A stretch of 64,000 nucleotides of DNA from Clostridiales bacterium (lineage in GTDB: Bacteria; Acidobacteriota; Aminicenantia; Aminicenantales; UBA8522): positions 57,982 through 121,981 of the forward strand of contig JARYMI010000005.1 in the NCBI GenBank assembly GCA_029907205.1. Direction: 5' to 3'. The notes under the pieces are model-generated. The model did no database searches. It was not told where the DNA came from and worked only from the letters and a program-made list of their open reading frames with translations. Of the stretch, positions 24,199 through 33,418 are shown in pieces. A program made the position numbers and the translations under genes. The stretch's first letter is position 1, and the number at the start of each line of letters is the position of its first letter.

Positions 24199-26109
24199 AT
24201 GGGGCTGGCCAAAGTCGAGAAAGTCGGAATCCTCGCCCACGCTTCCTTGAGGTCAAAGCTTCTCTCCGTTCTCCAGGAAGCCGGAATCGTCCAGGTCGAG
24301 GAAGTCGACAGGTCAGAGACGGGCTTGGGAAGCACTCCGGCTGATATTTCTGAGCTCGACCACGTCCTCCACCGGCTGAAGCGCGGCATGGATTTTCTCT
24401 CCCAATTCGAAGAGAAAGGACTTCTGGACAGAATCAAAGCCCGGAAGCCCGCCCTTTCTTTGCAGGAGAGAGGAAAAGTCCTGAAGTTCGATTATTTTCC
24501 TGTCCTCGACCGCCTCGAAAAAATTGAAGCGGAAAAGAGCGAACTCCTCTCCCACCTCAAGTTTGTCCAGAAAGAGACAGAGTTTCTCTTGACCTTAGCC
24601 GGCCTGGAATTGCCTGTTTCGGCCTTCAAGTCAACCAACCTCATCGAGGTCATGGTGGGGAGCTTGCCTCTTTCGCGGAGAGAAGAGCTGGCCGGCCTAA
24701 CAGAGGAGATGGCCCTCTGGCATGAGGTCATCGGCTCAGAAAAGAGGGTTTGTTTTCTCATCCTTTTTGTTCTGAAAGAAGACAAAGATCTTATTGACGA
24801 AAAACTCAAGGAGGTCGAATTTCTTCCTCTTTATCTGGCCGAGCCGATACTTAGCAAGGCAGAAGAAGGCGATCGTGTGCGGGATATCATCGAGAAAAAC
24901 CGCCGCGAAATCGGGGAAAAGACAAAAAAAATCGCGGAGCTGGATAATGAAGAAAAAAAGATGGTTGTTTACCGGGACAGGCTGGCCGAGCTTTATGACA
25001 TCCTGCACAACGAACGGGAAAAACTTTCCGCCTCGCGGCTGTTGGGCGAGACAGAAAAAGCCGTCTATATCGAAGGCTGGGTAAAGTCCGAAGACACTCC
25101 CAGGCTTCGCTCTATACTGGCTCGATCTGCGGAGGAATGCGAGGTCTTCACGAGGCCGCCGCTTGACGGCGAGGACGTGCCGGTTATCCTGGAGAACCCA
25201 AGGCCGGCTGAGCCTTTTGAGGTGCTCACCAAGCTCTACGGGCTTCCTCATCGCGATTCAATCGACCCGACTATTCCCCTGGCGCCCTTTTTCTTTGTCT
25301 TTGTCGGGTTGTGCGTGAGCGAAGCCGGTTATGGCTTGATCATGGCCATCCTCAGCCTCCTCTACATTAGGTGCGCGAAGCCCAGGGGAAACGCTCTTCA
25401 ATTCTTCAGGCTCCTCTTCCTTCTTGGGATTTCCAACATCATCCTGGGGACTCTGGTCGGCGGATGGTTCGGGTTTCCCATCCGTCAGCTCCTCGTCATC
25501 GACGCTCTCAAAGACCCCCTCCCTTTTCTCGTCCTCGCGCTCGTTCTCGGGTTCGTCCAGGTCTGTTTCGGGACGTTGCTCAGCTTGATCGCCAGGTTGA
25601 AAAAGAAAAACTACGTGCAGGCGATTTTTGTGCAGGGAGGCTGGTTGCTGCTCCTGCCGGCGCTGGTCGCGTATTTCCTGACGAAACAAACCCTGTGGGG
25701 AATTCTGGCGCTCGCCGGCGCTTCAGGGATCGTCTTTTTCGCGTCCCCCAGGAGAAATCTCCTGGCCCGGTTTTTCGGCGGGCTTTACAGCCTTTACGAT
25801 ATCTCGAGGTATCTGGGGGATGTTCTTTCTTATTCCCGGCTTCTTGCGCTGGGGATGGCGACAAGCGTCATCGCCATGGTGGTCAACACCCTCTCTCAAA
25901 CGGCGCTGGGGATTCCCTGGGTGGGCTGGCTTTTCGCCGCCTTGATTTTTGCCGGAGGGCATCTCTTTAACCTGATCATCAGCTTCCTCGGCGGTTTTGT
26001 TCATTCGATGCGGCTTCAGTTCGTTGAGTTCTTTACAAAGTTTTTCCAGCCAGGAGGGAAGCCGTTTAAGCCATTCAAACTGGAAAACAAATTTGTTGAG
26101 TTTGTGTGA
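24199..26109 (+). CDS. ntpI: V/A-type ATPase membrane subunit I (a-subunit)
   Basis: 636 residues. The N-terminal half is cytoplasmic with coiled coils (residues ~1-340). The C-terminal half has about seven to eight membrane helices, starting FFFVFVGLCVSEAGYGLIMA and including YLGDVLSYSRLLALGMAT, the conserved segment bearing the arginine (in SYSRLLALG) essential for ion translocation, then FNLIISFLGGFVHSMRLQFVEFF. Subunit I carries the half-channels and the link to the peripheral stalks. Length is typical (600-660). Start ATG follows the preceding stop by three bases. Confidence 0.95.
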   Translation: MGLAKVEKVGILAHASLRSKLLSVLQEAGIVQVEEVDRSETGLGSTPADISELDHVLHRLKRGMDFLSQFEEKGLLDRIKARKPALSLQERGKVLKFDYFPVLDRLEKIEAEKSELLSHLKFVQKETEFLLTLAGLELPVSAFKSTNLIEVMVGSLPLSRREELAGLTEEMALWHEVIGSEKRVCFLILFVLKEDKDLIDEKLKEVEFLPLYLAEPILSKAEEGDRVRDIIEKNRREIGEKTKKIAELDNEEKKMVVYRDRLAELYDILHNEREKLSASRLLGETEKAVYIEGWVKSEDTPRLRSILARSAEECEVFTRPPLDGEDVPVILENPRPAEPFEVLTKLYGLPHRDSIDPTIPLAPFFFVFVGLCVSEAGYGLIMAILSLLYIRCAKPRGNALQFFRLLFLLGISNIILGTLVGGWFGFPIRQLLVIDALKDPLPFLVLALVLGFVQVCFGTLLSLIARLKKKNYVQAIFVQGGWLLLLPALVAYFLTKQTLWGILALAGASGIVFFASPRRNLLARFFGGLYSLYDISRYLGDVLSYSRLLALGMATSVIAMVVNTLSQTALGIPWVGWLFAALIFAGGHLFNLIISFLGGFVHSMRLQFVEFFTKFFQPGGKPFKPFKLENKFVEFV

Positions 26110-26145
26110 ATGAGTCGGCTCATGTGAACAAAGGAGGTCTGTGAT

Positions 26146-26619
26146 ATGGACTTAGGTTTAACCTTGGCCGTCTTAGGAGGAGCTCTGGCCGTGGCTCTCG
26201 GCGGAAGCGGCTCAGCCATCGGCGTTGGGTTGGCCGGCCAGGCCGCCGCCGGAGTGATGAGCGAGGACCCGGAAAAATTCGGTATCCTTCTCCTGCTGGT
26301 GGCTTTGCCCGGAACGCAGGGGATTTACGGGTTTCTGAGCACCTTTCTGGTTCTTCTCAAGCTTGGACTGACCGGGGCCACAGCGGTCAAGCCGTCGGTT
26401 CACCAGGGATGGCAGATTTTTGTCGCCTGCCTGCCCGTAGGTATTACCGGCCTTGTGTCGGCAATTCATCAGGGGAAAGTCTGCGCTTCAGGCGTTTACA
26501 TGGTGGCCAAGCAGCCCAAAGACCTGGCCAAACCCCTAGTCCTGGCAGCTTTAGTCGAGACCTACGCGGTCCTGGGACTGCTGATCACCATCCTCCTGCT
26601 TAACAGCATTAAGCTTTAA
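26146..26619 (+). CDS. ntpK: V/A-type ATPase proteolipid subunit K, Na+-binding type
   Basis: 157 residues with four membrane helices, the duplicated-hairpin 16-kDa form. The essential carboxylate is E138 (ALVETYAVLG) in the second hairpin only; the first hairpin has ALPGTQGIYG instead. L54, T57, Q58, Q109 and E138 line up with Leu61, Thr64, Gln65, Gln110 and Glu139, the Na+ ligands of Enterococcus hirae NtpK (from memory of that structure). This predicts a sodium-translocating ring. The strong AAAGGAGG before the ATG fits the high copy number needed for the ring. Confidence 0.95.
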   Translation: MDLGLTLAVLGGALAVALGGSGSAIGVGLAGQAAAGVMSEDPEKFGILLLLVALPGTQGIYGFLSTFLVLLKLGLTGATAVKPSVHQGWQIFVACLPVGITGLVSAIHQGKVCASGVYMVAKQPKDLAKPLVLAALVETYAVLGLLITILLLNSIKL

Positions 26620-26646
26620 GCTCCAGGGGAGGGCCGTCCGACAGCC

Positions 26647-27063
26647 ATGAGTTTAGAGAGAATAATCGAGAAAATTATCGCCGACGCTCAGGCTGAAGCA
26701 GAGAAGATCGTTTTTGAGAGCAGGCAAAAGGCCGAGGCCATTAAGAGGGCCGCGTATGAAGAAGCCTCCGAGCGAGCCGCGGCGTACCAAAAAAACGCTG
26801 AGCGAGAGGCCATGCTCGAGGCGAGCCGCATCGTCACCCAGGCCCGGCTGGAGAAAAAGCTCAACATTCTCCGCCAGAAAAAAGACCTGCTGGAGGAAGT
26901 CCTGAAAAAAGCGCTTGATGATGATTCTCTCCGTGATAAAACCCTGACAAAAAAGGTCATCCTCAAAGGAGGCGAGCAGGAAGAAGCCCTGGACAGGGAG
27001 AGGCTGATCGAGGAGCTTCGGCCCAAATTAGAAAATGACATCCTCAGGGCCTTAAAAATATGA
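26647..27063 (+). CDS. ntpE: V/A-type ATPase subunit E (short form)
   Basis: 138 residues. The N-terminal half is helical and Ala/Glu/Lys-rich (IIADAQAEAEKIVFESRQKA), then LEKKLNILRQKKDLLEEVLKKA. This is the peripheral-stalk E subunit, partner of the first gene product. Usual E subunits are about 190-200 residues with a globular C-terminal domain; here that domain is cut to ~45 residues. The reading frame is intact and overlaps subunit C by four bases, so it appears to be a natural short version. Confidence 0.8.
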   Translation: MSLERIIEKIIADAQAEAEKIVFESRQKAEAIKRAAYEEASERAAAYQKNAEREAMLEASRIVTQARLEKKLNILRQKKDLLEEVLKKALDDDSLRDKTLTKKVILKGGEQEEALDRERLIEELRPKLENDILRALKI

Positions 27064-27845
27064 GCAGGCCGTCAAGACTTGAGTATGCGTATGCCGTGGG
27101 CCGCGTCCATGCCTTGGAAAACTATCTTATTCACCAAGCCGTTTTCCGCGAAGCGGCTGAGGCCACAGACTTTGTCTCGGCCTTGAAGATTGTCTACGAT
27201 GCAGGGAACTACGGAGAGGATCTAATCAAGGTGAGCAATTCGAAAGAGCTTGATGCCGTGCTTTTCAGGGAAGAAGAAAACCTCAAGAACCTCGTTGGCG
27301 CGATTCTCCTGGAAAAAGACATTCTCAAGGTCATGCTCCTCGATGAATCTCCGGAAGAAGCGCTGGCTCCGGCCGAGCGCAGCGGAAACGCCTTTATCCT
27401 TGGCTACGTAAAATGCCGGATTGACACGGGGAATATCAAAATCTTTTGTCGTTCCATGTATCTTGAGATTCCGGAGGAGAAGTTCGAAAAACTTTTCCTT
27501 CCGGGCGGCACCATCGCGCCTCAAGATTTTGTTGGCTGTTACGGCCTGGCGCTCCACGAGGCCTGCGACCGGTTTCAAGCAACGGCTTACCACGACTTGT
27601 GGAAGCGAGGCGTCGATGTTTTTTTAGAGCGTCAGACGTTCGTCGAGCTGGAGCGAAGGATCGAGGACTTCCTGATGTCCTACCTGCGCCGGGCGAAACA
27701 CATAACCTTCGGCCCTGAACCGGTTTTTGCTTACGGTCTGGCCAAAAAGAGAGAGTTAGCCCTTGTCCGTCTTTTAGGGCTGGGCAAGATGATGAAGCTT
27801 CCGGCGGAGTTGATCAAAGAGAGGATTAGCGCAACCTATGTCTGA
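27060..27845 (+). CDS. ntpC: V/A-type ATPase subunit C (d-type, central stalk socket)
   Basis: 261 residues. RLEYAYAVGRVHALENYLI at the N-terminus and the C-terminal block GPEPVFAYGLAKKRELALVR, then GLPAELIKERI-like KLPAELIKERISATYV, identify subunit C (yeast Vma6/d family). It couples the rotor axle to the proteolipid ring. It is shorter than the usual ~330 residues. Overlaps subunits E (four bases) and F (eight bases). Confidence 0.88.
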   Translation: MSRPSRLEYAYAVGRVHALENYLIHQAVFREAAEATDFVSALKIVYDAGNYGEDLIKVSNSKELDAVLFREEENLKNLVGAILLEKDILKVMLLDESPEEALAPAERSGNAFILGYVKCRIDTGNIKIFCRSMYLEIPEEKFEKLFLPGGTIAPQDFVGCYGLALHEACDRFQATAYHDLWKRGVDVFLERQTFVELERRIEDFLMSYLRRAKHITFGPEPVFAYGLAKKRELALVRLLGLGKMMKLPAELIKERISATYV

Positions 27846-28185
27846 CTTTGAAAGGGTCGCTGCCGTCGGCGATGCCGACCTGCTTTTCGGCTTGCGGGCT
27901 CTCGGTATCGCCGTCTTTTCCCCTCGCGACTCCCAGGAAGCAAGGGAGATTATAGCCAGGCTTGAAAAAGAGAAGTATGCCCTGTGCCTGGTGCACCAGC
28001 GATGGACGGAGGCGTTGGCGGCTGAAAAGGAGGACTCAAGAAAAAAGACGGGCCTGATTCGCCTTGTGTTCTCCGATTACAGGGATTTGGCCGAGGCAAT
28101 CGAGAAGATGGTAAAAGAAATGGCAATCAGGGCCACGGGCTCTGATTCGTTAGTCAAAAGAAAGGGTCAAGATGAGTCAAGCTAA
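27838..28185 (+). CDS. V/A-type ATPase subunit F (NtpG-like)
   Basis: 115 residues, usual length about 100. The beginning FERVAAVGDADLLFGLRALGI is the characteristic subunit F opening (G-D-x-D-x-x-x-G-F/L-x-L-G-G/I). It binds subunit D in the central rotor. Overlaps the C gene by eight bases and the A gene by 14 bases. Confidence 0.85.
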   Translation: MSDFERVAAVGDADLLFGLRALGIAVFSPRDSQEAREIIARLEKEKYALCLVHQRWTEALAAEKEDSRKKTGLIRLVFSDYRDLAEAIEKMVKEMAIRATGSDSLVKRKGQDESS

Positions 28186-29929
28186 AGTCATTCGCGTGGC
28201 CGGCCCGCTGGTCGTGGCTTCCGGGTGCTCGGGTGCCAAGATGTATGACATGGTCAAAATCGGCCAGTTAGGGCTAATCGGCGAGATCATTGAGCTCAGG
28301 GAGGACCAGGCATTTATCCAAGTCTATGAGGACACGACGGGCATCGGCCCAGAAGAGCCAGTCAGGCTGACCGGCAAACCCCTGAGCGTCGAGCTGGGAC
28401 CCGGGTTGATCAGCTCCATCTATGACGGAATCCAGAGGCCGCTGGACGTCATCAGGAGCCGGGAAGGAAATTTTGTCACCAGGGGTATCGAACTTCCTGC
28501 TATCAACCGGGAGAAAAAATGGGATTTCATCCCAGTTCGAAAAAAAGGAGAAGCGGTGGCCGCGGGTGATATCCTCGGCGAAGTTGAGGAGACGGCGCTT
28601 GTTCGTCACAAGATCATGGTTCCCGATGACGCCGGCGGAAGGATTAAAGAAATTAAAGGAGGGAAATACACGGTCGAGGAGGTCGTGGCCAGGATTGAGA
28701 CAGCGGCGGGCCTTAAAGAAGTCAGGATGATCCAGACCTGGTCGATCCGCAAACAGCGAAACGTTAACAAAAGACTCATGCCCGACGAGCCTTTGACCAC
28801 GGGCCAGCGCGTCCTGGATACCCTTTTTCCGCTGGCCAAAGGCGGGACAGCTTGCGTCCCCGGGCCCTTTGGCAGCGGCAAGACCGTTGTCCAGCATCAA
28901 CTGGCTAAATGGTCGGACGCCCAGATCATCGTCTTTGTCGCCTGCGGCGAGCGCGGCAACGAAGTGGCTGACCTGTTGCTGAGCTTTCCTGAGCTCAAAG
29001 ACCCGCGCACCGGACGGCCGCTCCTCGAACGGACTGTCATCATCGCCAACACCTCCAACATGCCGGTCGCGGCGAGAGAAGCCTCAATTTACACCGGGAT
29101 GACGATCGCCGAGTACTTCAGGGATATGGGCTACTCGGTTGCCCTCATGGCTGACTCTTCCAGCCGCTGGGCCGAGGCCCTGCGGGAGATCTCAGGCCGG
29201 ATGGAAGAGATGCCCGGCGAGGAAGGCTATCCTGCCTACTTGGCCAGCAGGATCGCCGAGTTCTACGAGCGCGCCGGCAAAGTCATCTGCCTTGGCTCGG
29301 ATGAACGGCACGCTGCCCTAAGCGTGATCGGGGCCGTCTCTCCGCCGGGAGGAGACCTGTCCGACCCCGTCGTTCAGGCCACGCTCAAGGTCGTCAAAGT
29401 CTTCTGGGCCCTTGACGATCGCCTGGCCAACATGCGCCATTTCCCGGCCATCAACTGGCTCCTGAGCTATTCCCTTTACAGCGAGAACATCAAATCATTC
29501 CTCAAGAACAAGGTCGCTGAGGATTTCTCCGATCTCCGCCAGGAAGCCATGCTCCTTTTAGAGGAAGAGGCGGAGCTCCGGGAAATCGCCCGCCTGGTTG
29601 GCGTCGAATCCCTGTCAGCCAAGGAGCGGCTCATTCTGGAATCAGCGCGCTCCATCCGCGAAGATTTTCTTCACCAGAATGCTTTTCATCCCCAGGACAC
29701 GTACACATCCATGAGAAAACAATACCTGATGCTGCGGTCCATCCTTCATTTCCACCATCAAGGGCTGAGAGCTCTTGAGGAAGGGAGAACCCTGGAGAGC
29801 GTTCTCGCGCTCAAAGTGAGGGAAAGAATCTCACAGATGAAATACATAGCCGAGGAGGACGCAGGGCTCCTCGGGGTCTACCTGGAGATTGACGGCTCAT
29901 TCAAGAACCTCAGAGAAGGCCAGGAGTGA
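28172..29929 (+). CDS. ntpA: V/A-type ATPase catalytic subunit A
   Basis: 585 residues. The Walker A motif GPFGSGKT is at residues 231-238. [35 protein letters not shown] and the A-subunit insert (residues ~110-200, [18 protein letters not shown]) are typical. Hydrolyses or makes ATP at the A/B interface. The start overlaps subunit F by 14 bases. It could run as an Na+-driven synthase or a pump. Confidence 0.97.
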   Translation: MSQAKVIRVAGPLVVASGCSGAKMYDMVKIGQLGLIGEIIELREDQAFIQVYEDTTGIGPEEPVRLTGKPLSVELGPGLISSIYDGIQRPLDVIRSREGNFVTRGIELPAINREKKWDFIPVRKKGEAVAAGDILGEVEETALVRHKIMVPDDAGGRIKEIKGGKYTVEEVVARIETAAGLKEVRMIQTWSIRKQRNVNKRLMPDEPLTTGQRVLDTLFPLAKGGTACVPGPFGSGKTVVQHQLAKWSDAQIIVFVACGERGNEVADLLLSFPELKDPRTGRPLLERTVIIANTSNMPVAAREASIYTGMTIAEYFRDMGYSVALMADSSSRWAEALREISGRMEEMPGEEGYPAYLASRIAEFYERAGKVICLGSDERHAALSVIGAVSPPGGDLSDPVVQATLKVVKVFWALDDRLANMRHFPAINWLLSYSLYSENIKSFLKNKVAEDFSDLRQEAMLLLEEEAELREIARLVGVESLSAKERLILESARSIREDFLHQNAFHPQDTYTSMRKQYLMLRSILHFHHQGLRALEEGRTLESVLALKVRERISQMKYIAEEDAGLLGVYLEIDGSFKNLREGQE

Positions 29930-29939
29930 GAGGCTGTCC

Positions 29940-31319
29940 ATGTATAAAGAATATTTGACCGTTTCCAACATCGTCGGGCCGCTCCTTATTGTTGAAAAAA
30001 TCAGAGAGGTCAAGTATGGCGAGCTGGTGGAGATAGAAACGGCTGCCGGGCTGCTCCGCCGCGGCACCGTCCTCGATGTCTCCACGGAACGGGCCGTCGT
30101 CCAGGTATTCGAGGGCACCGTCGGCCTGGATGTGGACAGGTCGAGGGTGAGGTTTCTGGGCCGGTCCCAAACCCTCGGCGTATCCGAGGAGATCATCGGC
30201 CGCGTCTTTGACGGCTCTGGCCGGCCGAAAGACGGAGGCCCTCAGATCATCGCCAAAAAGCAGCTTGAAATTTCCGGAAACCCCATCAACCCCGATGCTC
30301 GCGATTACCCGTCCGAGTTTATCGAGACGGGCATCTCTTCGATCGACGGCATGAACCCGCTCGTGCGCGGCCAGAAGCTGCCTCTTTTCTCAGGGAGCGG
30401 GCTTCCCCACGCCCGGATCGCCGCTCAGATAGCGCGGCAGGCCAAGGTGCTGGGAAAGAAAGAGAAATTTGCCGTCGTTTTCGGCGCCATGGGCATCACT
30501 TTTGAAGAAGCCAATTTCTTCATCGAGGATTTCCGCAACACCGGCGCTCTGGAGAGAGCGGTTCTGTTTCTGAACCTGGCCAACGAGCCGCCGATCGAGC
30601 GGATCGCCACACCGCGCTTAGCGCTGACGTGCGCCGAGTACTTGGCCTTCGAGCTGGACATGCACGTCCTGGTCATCTTGGTGGACATGACGTTCTATGC
30701 GGAAGCCCTGCGCGAGATTTCCGCGGCGCGCAAGGAGATCCCCGGACGGCGAGGCTATCCCGGCTACCTCTACACCGACCTGGCCTCGATGTACGAGAGA
30801 GCCGGCCGGATCAAGGGAAAGACCGGGTCGATCACGCTCATCCCCATCCTGACCATGCCGGAAGATGACAAGACGCATCCGATCGCCGACCTCACAGGTT
30901 ACATCACCGAGGGACAGATCATGCTCAGCCGCGAGCTCCACCGGAAAGGCATCTATCCTCCGATTGACGTCCTGCCCAGCCTTTCCCGGCTTAAAGACAA
31001 AGGCATTGGTGCCGGGAAAACCCGCGAGGACCATGCGGACGTCCTCAATCAGATTTTTGCCTGTTACGCCCGCGGAAAGGAAGCCCGCGAGCTGGCTCTC
31101 ATCTTAGGCGAGGCCTCGCTGAGCGACCTGGACAAACTCTACCTTGAGTTCTCTGACGCCTTTGAGACTGAATTCGTCAGGCAGAGTGAGTTTGACGCAC
31201 GGAGTGTCATCGAGACTCTGGAGATCGGCTGGCGGTTGTTGCGGCTGATCCCGCGAGCAGAGCTGAAACGCATCCGGCTGGAGTACCTTGATCGATATTA
31301 TTACGAACGTAATAAATAA
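29940..31319 (+). CDS. ntpB: V/A-type ATPase subunit B
   Basis: 459 residues from the ATG at 29940, which has AGGAGTGAG upstream and gives the standard N-terminus [16 protein letters not shown]; an upstream alternative start would run into subunit A. It has the degenerate, non-catalytic nucleotide site of B subunits ([20 protein letters not shown]) and the [24 protein letters not shown] region. Ten bases after the A gene. An intrinsic-terminator-like hairpin follows it, before subunit D. Confidence 0.97.
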   Translation: MYKEYLTVSNIVGPLLIVEKIREVKYGELVEIETAAGLLRRGTVLDVSTERAVVQVFEGTVGLDVDRSRVRFLGRSQTLGVSEEIIGRVFDGSGRPKDGGPQIIAKKQLEISGNPINPDARDYPSEFIETGISSIDGMNPLVRGQKLPLFSGSGLPHARIAAQIARQAKVLGKKEKFAVVFGAMGITFEEANFFIEDFRNTGALERAVLFLNLANEPPIERIATPRLALTCAEYLAFELDMHVLVILVDMTFYAEALREISAARKEIPGRRGYPGYLYTDLASMYERAGRIKGKTGSITLIPILTMPEDDKTHPIADLTGYITEGQIMLSRELHRKGIYPPIDVLPSLSRLKDKGIGAGKTREDHADVLNQIFACYARGKEARELALILGEASLSDLDKLYLEFSDAFETEFVRQSEFDARSVIETLEIGWRLLRLIPRAELKRIRLEYLDRYYYERNK

Positions 31320-31369
31320 AGTGATAACGTATGTGCGACGCCGCATATATTTTTTAAGTGACGTTCGTA
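31302..31369 (+). terminator. Internal terminator/attenuator between subunits B and D
   Basis: Stem TATGTGCG (31330-31337), loop ACGC, stem CGCATATA (31342-31349), eight pairs with one G-U, directly followed by six T (31350-31355). This is a good intrinsic terminator inside the operon. It is flanked by a perfect 9-base inverted repeat TACGAACGT (31302-31310) / ACGTTCGTA (31361-31369), which could form an enclosing or competing stem. Confidence 0.65.
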
Positions 31370-31399
31370 CTAATTTAGGATGAAAGGTCGGGAGGAGCC

Positions 31400-32011
31400 A
31401 TGAGACTCGCCGTCAACCCGAACCGTATGGAGCTGCTACGGTTGCGGCGGCGTCTGGCGCTGGCTGAGCGCGGCCATAAGCTGCTCAAGGACAAGCTCGA
31501 GGAGCTGATGCGGCGATTTCTCGAGACCATCCGCCGTCTTTCTGAAATCCAGGAGCGCGTGAGCTCCAAGCTCAGGAAGATATTCGTTTCTTTTGCCCTG
31601 GCCCGGACAAGGCATCCCCTGGCCGATTTAGAAAGGCTTTTGCCCGAAGGAAAGCTTGTCCTGGAAACAAAAAAAGAGCGCATCTTGAACCTATCCGTTC
31701 CCCGCTTTTCGGTCAAAACGCTTGAGGTTTCTGATTATAGCCTGTTAAATACGGAAGCTGAACTGGATATCGGCATCAAAAAGACAAAAGAGGCGCTGGA
31801 CGACTTGCTCGAGATGGCCAAGCTCTGGAAGGCGGCCGAGCTCCTTTCCTCAGAGATTGAAGCCACGCGGCGCCGCGTCAACGCCCTCGAACACATCCTC
31901 ATCCCGAATATCAAAGAGACCATTGCCTACATCTCCTCGCGGCTGGAAGAAATCGAGCGGTCTTACCAGGTCCAGTTGATGCGCGTCAAAGAGATCGTCC
32001 GCGGCCACTAA
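31400..32011 (+). CDS. ntpD: V/A-type ATPase subunit D (rotor axle)
   Basis: 203 residues. The beginning RLAVNPNRMELLRLRRRLALAERGHKLLKDKLEELMR is the signature of subunit D, and both termini form the long coiled-coil axle (ETRRRVNALEHILIPNIKET near 165). It rotates within the A3B3 ring. Good GGGAGGAG site before the ATG. It ends the nine-gene operon and overlaps tail-to-tail by four bases with the convergent aldo/keto reductase gene. Confidence 0.95.
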   Translation: MRLAVNPNRMELLRLRRRLALAERGHKLLKDKLEELMRRFLETIRRLSEIQERVSSKLRKIFVSFALARTRHPLADLERLLPEGKLVLETKKERILNLSVPRFSVKTLEVSDYSLLNTEAELDIGIKKTKEALDDLLEMAKLWKAAELLSSEIEATRRRVNALEHILIPNIKETIAYISSRLEEIERSYQVQLMRVKEIVRGH

Positions 32012-33243
32012 GCCAGAGCCAGCTTGAGCTCCCCGATCCTTCTTACCACCGGAACTCCACGGCTGCAGTTTGCCCGGCAGGAGTCACAGGAGGAACAAGC
32101 CTGGAGTCCATTGCTCCTGGAAACTCCCTCAAGCGTCTGGCTGGCCAGGCTCGGATTGGAGTAACAGGTCAAGTACATGTGAGTCCGCATCAAAGAGGGG
32201 ATGTCAACGGCCTGCGGGCAGGTGGAAACGCAGCGAGAACACTGCACACAGTAAGCCAGCTCTGTCTTGATCTTCCTGTTTTGGAAGAACCTCTCCTCTT
32301 CTTGAGTGTAGGCAAGGTCAAAAGCGGCCTGCCAATCAGTTTCGAGCTGATATAAGGTGGTGCACCCGGGAACCGCGGTCGTGATGACATCATGCCGGAG
32401 GGCCCACTTGAGAAGGGCAGAATGGAGTATCTGGCCCTCATAGTAGCGCTGCTGTGAGGGCGGGAGGGAATCCCGGTACCAGTACTGGCTGCACTGCGTT
32501 TTCATGGCGATAAGCCCGATCCCCGCATCCCTGGCTTTTTGGAAAGAGGAGAGCAGCTCTGTGTCATCGGCCAAGGCATAATTAAAAGTGGTGAGAACGA
32601 CGTCGTAGAATTTGCCGCGACAAGCTTCCTCGATACAGGCGGCCATGTTGGCGTGGGTGGAAAACCCGACGAAGCGCGTCTTTTTCTGATCTTTGAGCAG
32701 AGCCAGAGCCTCAGTGATGCCCGGGTTATTTATTTCCCCGGCGTCCTTTATATCATGGACATAGAGGATATCGATATAATCGGTCCTAAGCCTCCTGAGG
32801 CTTTCTTCTACGGCTTTAATAAAATTCTGTTTTGCTTGCTGCGGCGTCTTTCCCTGCCTTTCAGACGGCGTCATGGCCTTGGTGGCGATGACGGTTTTTT
32901 CGCGGACTCCGAGTTCCTGGATCACGCTGCCGACCATGGCCTCATTCCGGCCGCGCTGATAGCCATGAGCTGTGTCGAAATGGCGGACCCCCAGGTCAAC
33001 GGCTCTGCGCACGAGATCAGGGTTGTCGGCGTTCATCACACCGAGGCTGACGATGGGCAGTCTGAGGCCCGTTTTGCCAAGTGATCGCCGGATAGGTTCT
33101 CGCTCAGGAGTTTCTCTTTGTATCACGCCGTGTCGATCGCCGAAAGGCGACCCTTTGGTTCTCGCAAGGCCAAAGCAGCCAAGCCCGAAAAGACTGTGAC
33201 CAAGGAACTCTCTTCGACTGATTCTTTTTTGTTGGCGTCGCAT
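32008..33243 (-). CDS. Tat-exported aldo/keto reductase with C-terminal 4Fe-4S domain
   Basis: 411 residues from the ATG at 33243 (AGAAGG upstream); a longer frame begins at 33369 but adds an unlikely extension before the signal. The N-terminus has a twin-arginine signal (RQQKRISRREFLGHSLFGLG), so the folded enzyme probably crosses the membrane by Tat (tatA/tatC are at 49-50 kb). An aldo/keto reductase barrel follows, with HFDTAHGYQRGRNE, ATKAMTPSE and ILYVHDIKD supplying the Asp/Tyr/Lys/His tetrad. The tail has CVQCSRCVSTCP and a second cluster CSSCDSCRANCSRG. Substrate unknown; the adjacent amino-sugar cluster is on the opposite strand. Confidence 0.88.
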   Translation of the reverse strand: MRRQQKRISRREFLGHSLFGLGCFGLARTKGSPFGDRHGVIQRETPEREPIRRSLGKTGLRLPIVSLGVMNADNPDLVRRAVDLGVRHFDTAHGYQRGRNEAMVGSVIQELGVREKTVIATKAMTPSERQGKTPQQAKQNFIKAVEESLRRLRTDYIDILYVHDIKDAGEINNPGITEALALLKDQKKTRFVGFSTHANMAACIEEACRGKFYDVVLTTFNYALADDTELLSSFQKARDAGIGLIAMKTQCSQYWYRDSLPPSQQRYYEGQILHSALLKWALRHDVITTAVPGCTTLYQLETDWQAAFDLAYTQEEERFFQNRKIKTELAYCVQCSRCVSTCPQAVDIPSLMRTHMYLTCYSNPSLASQTLEGVSRSNGLQACSSCDSCRANCSRGVPVVRRIGELKLALA

Positions 33244-33418
33244 GGCCTTCTTATACATGGAGCGCGGATGAAATTCAAGCTCCTTAAAAGAATTGATGGC
33301 TCTTTGAGGTTGAAAACGGGATGGCAAAAAGATATAAAGAATACCGACACCAATAAGGCAAAGAACCATGGAAGCATGAAACGGGGCTTAAAAGCCCTGA
33401 TATAAGGAGGAATTCAAG

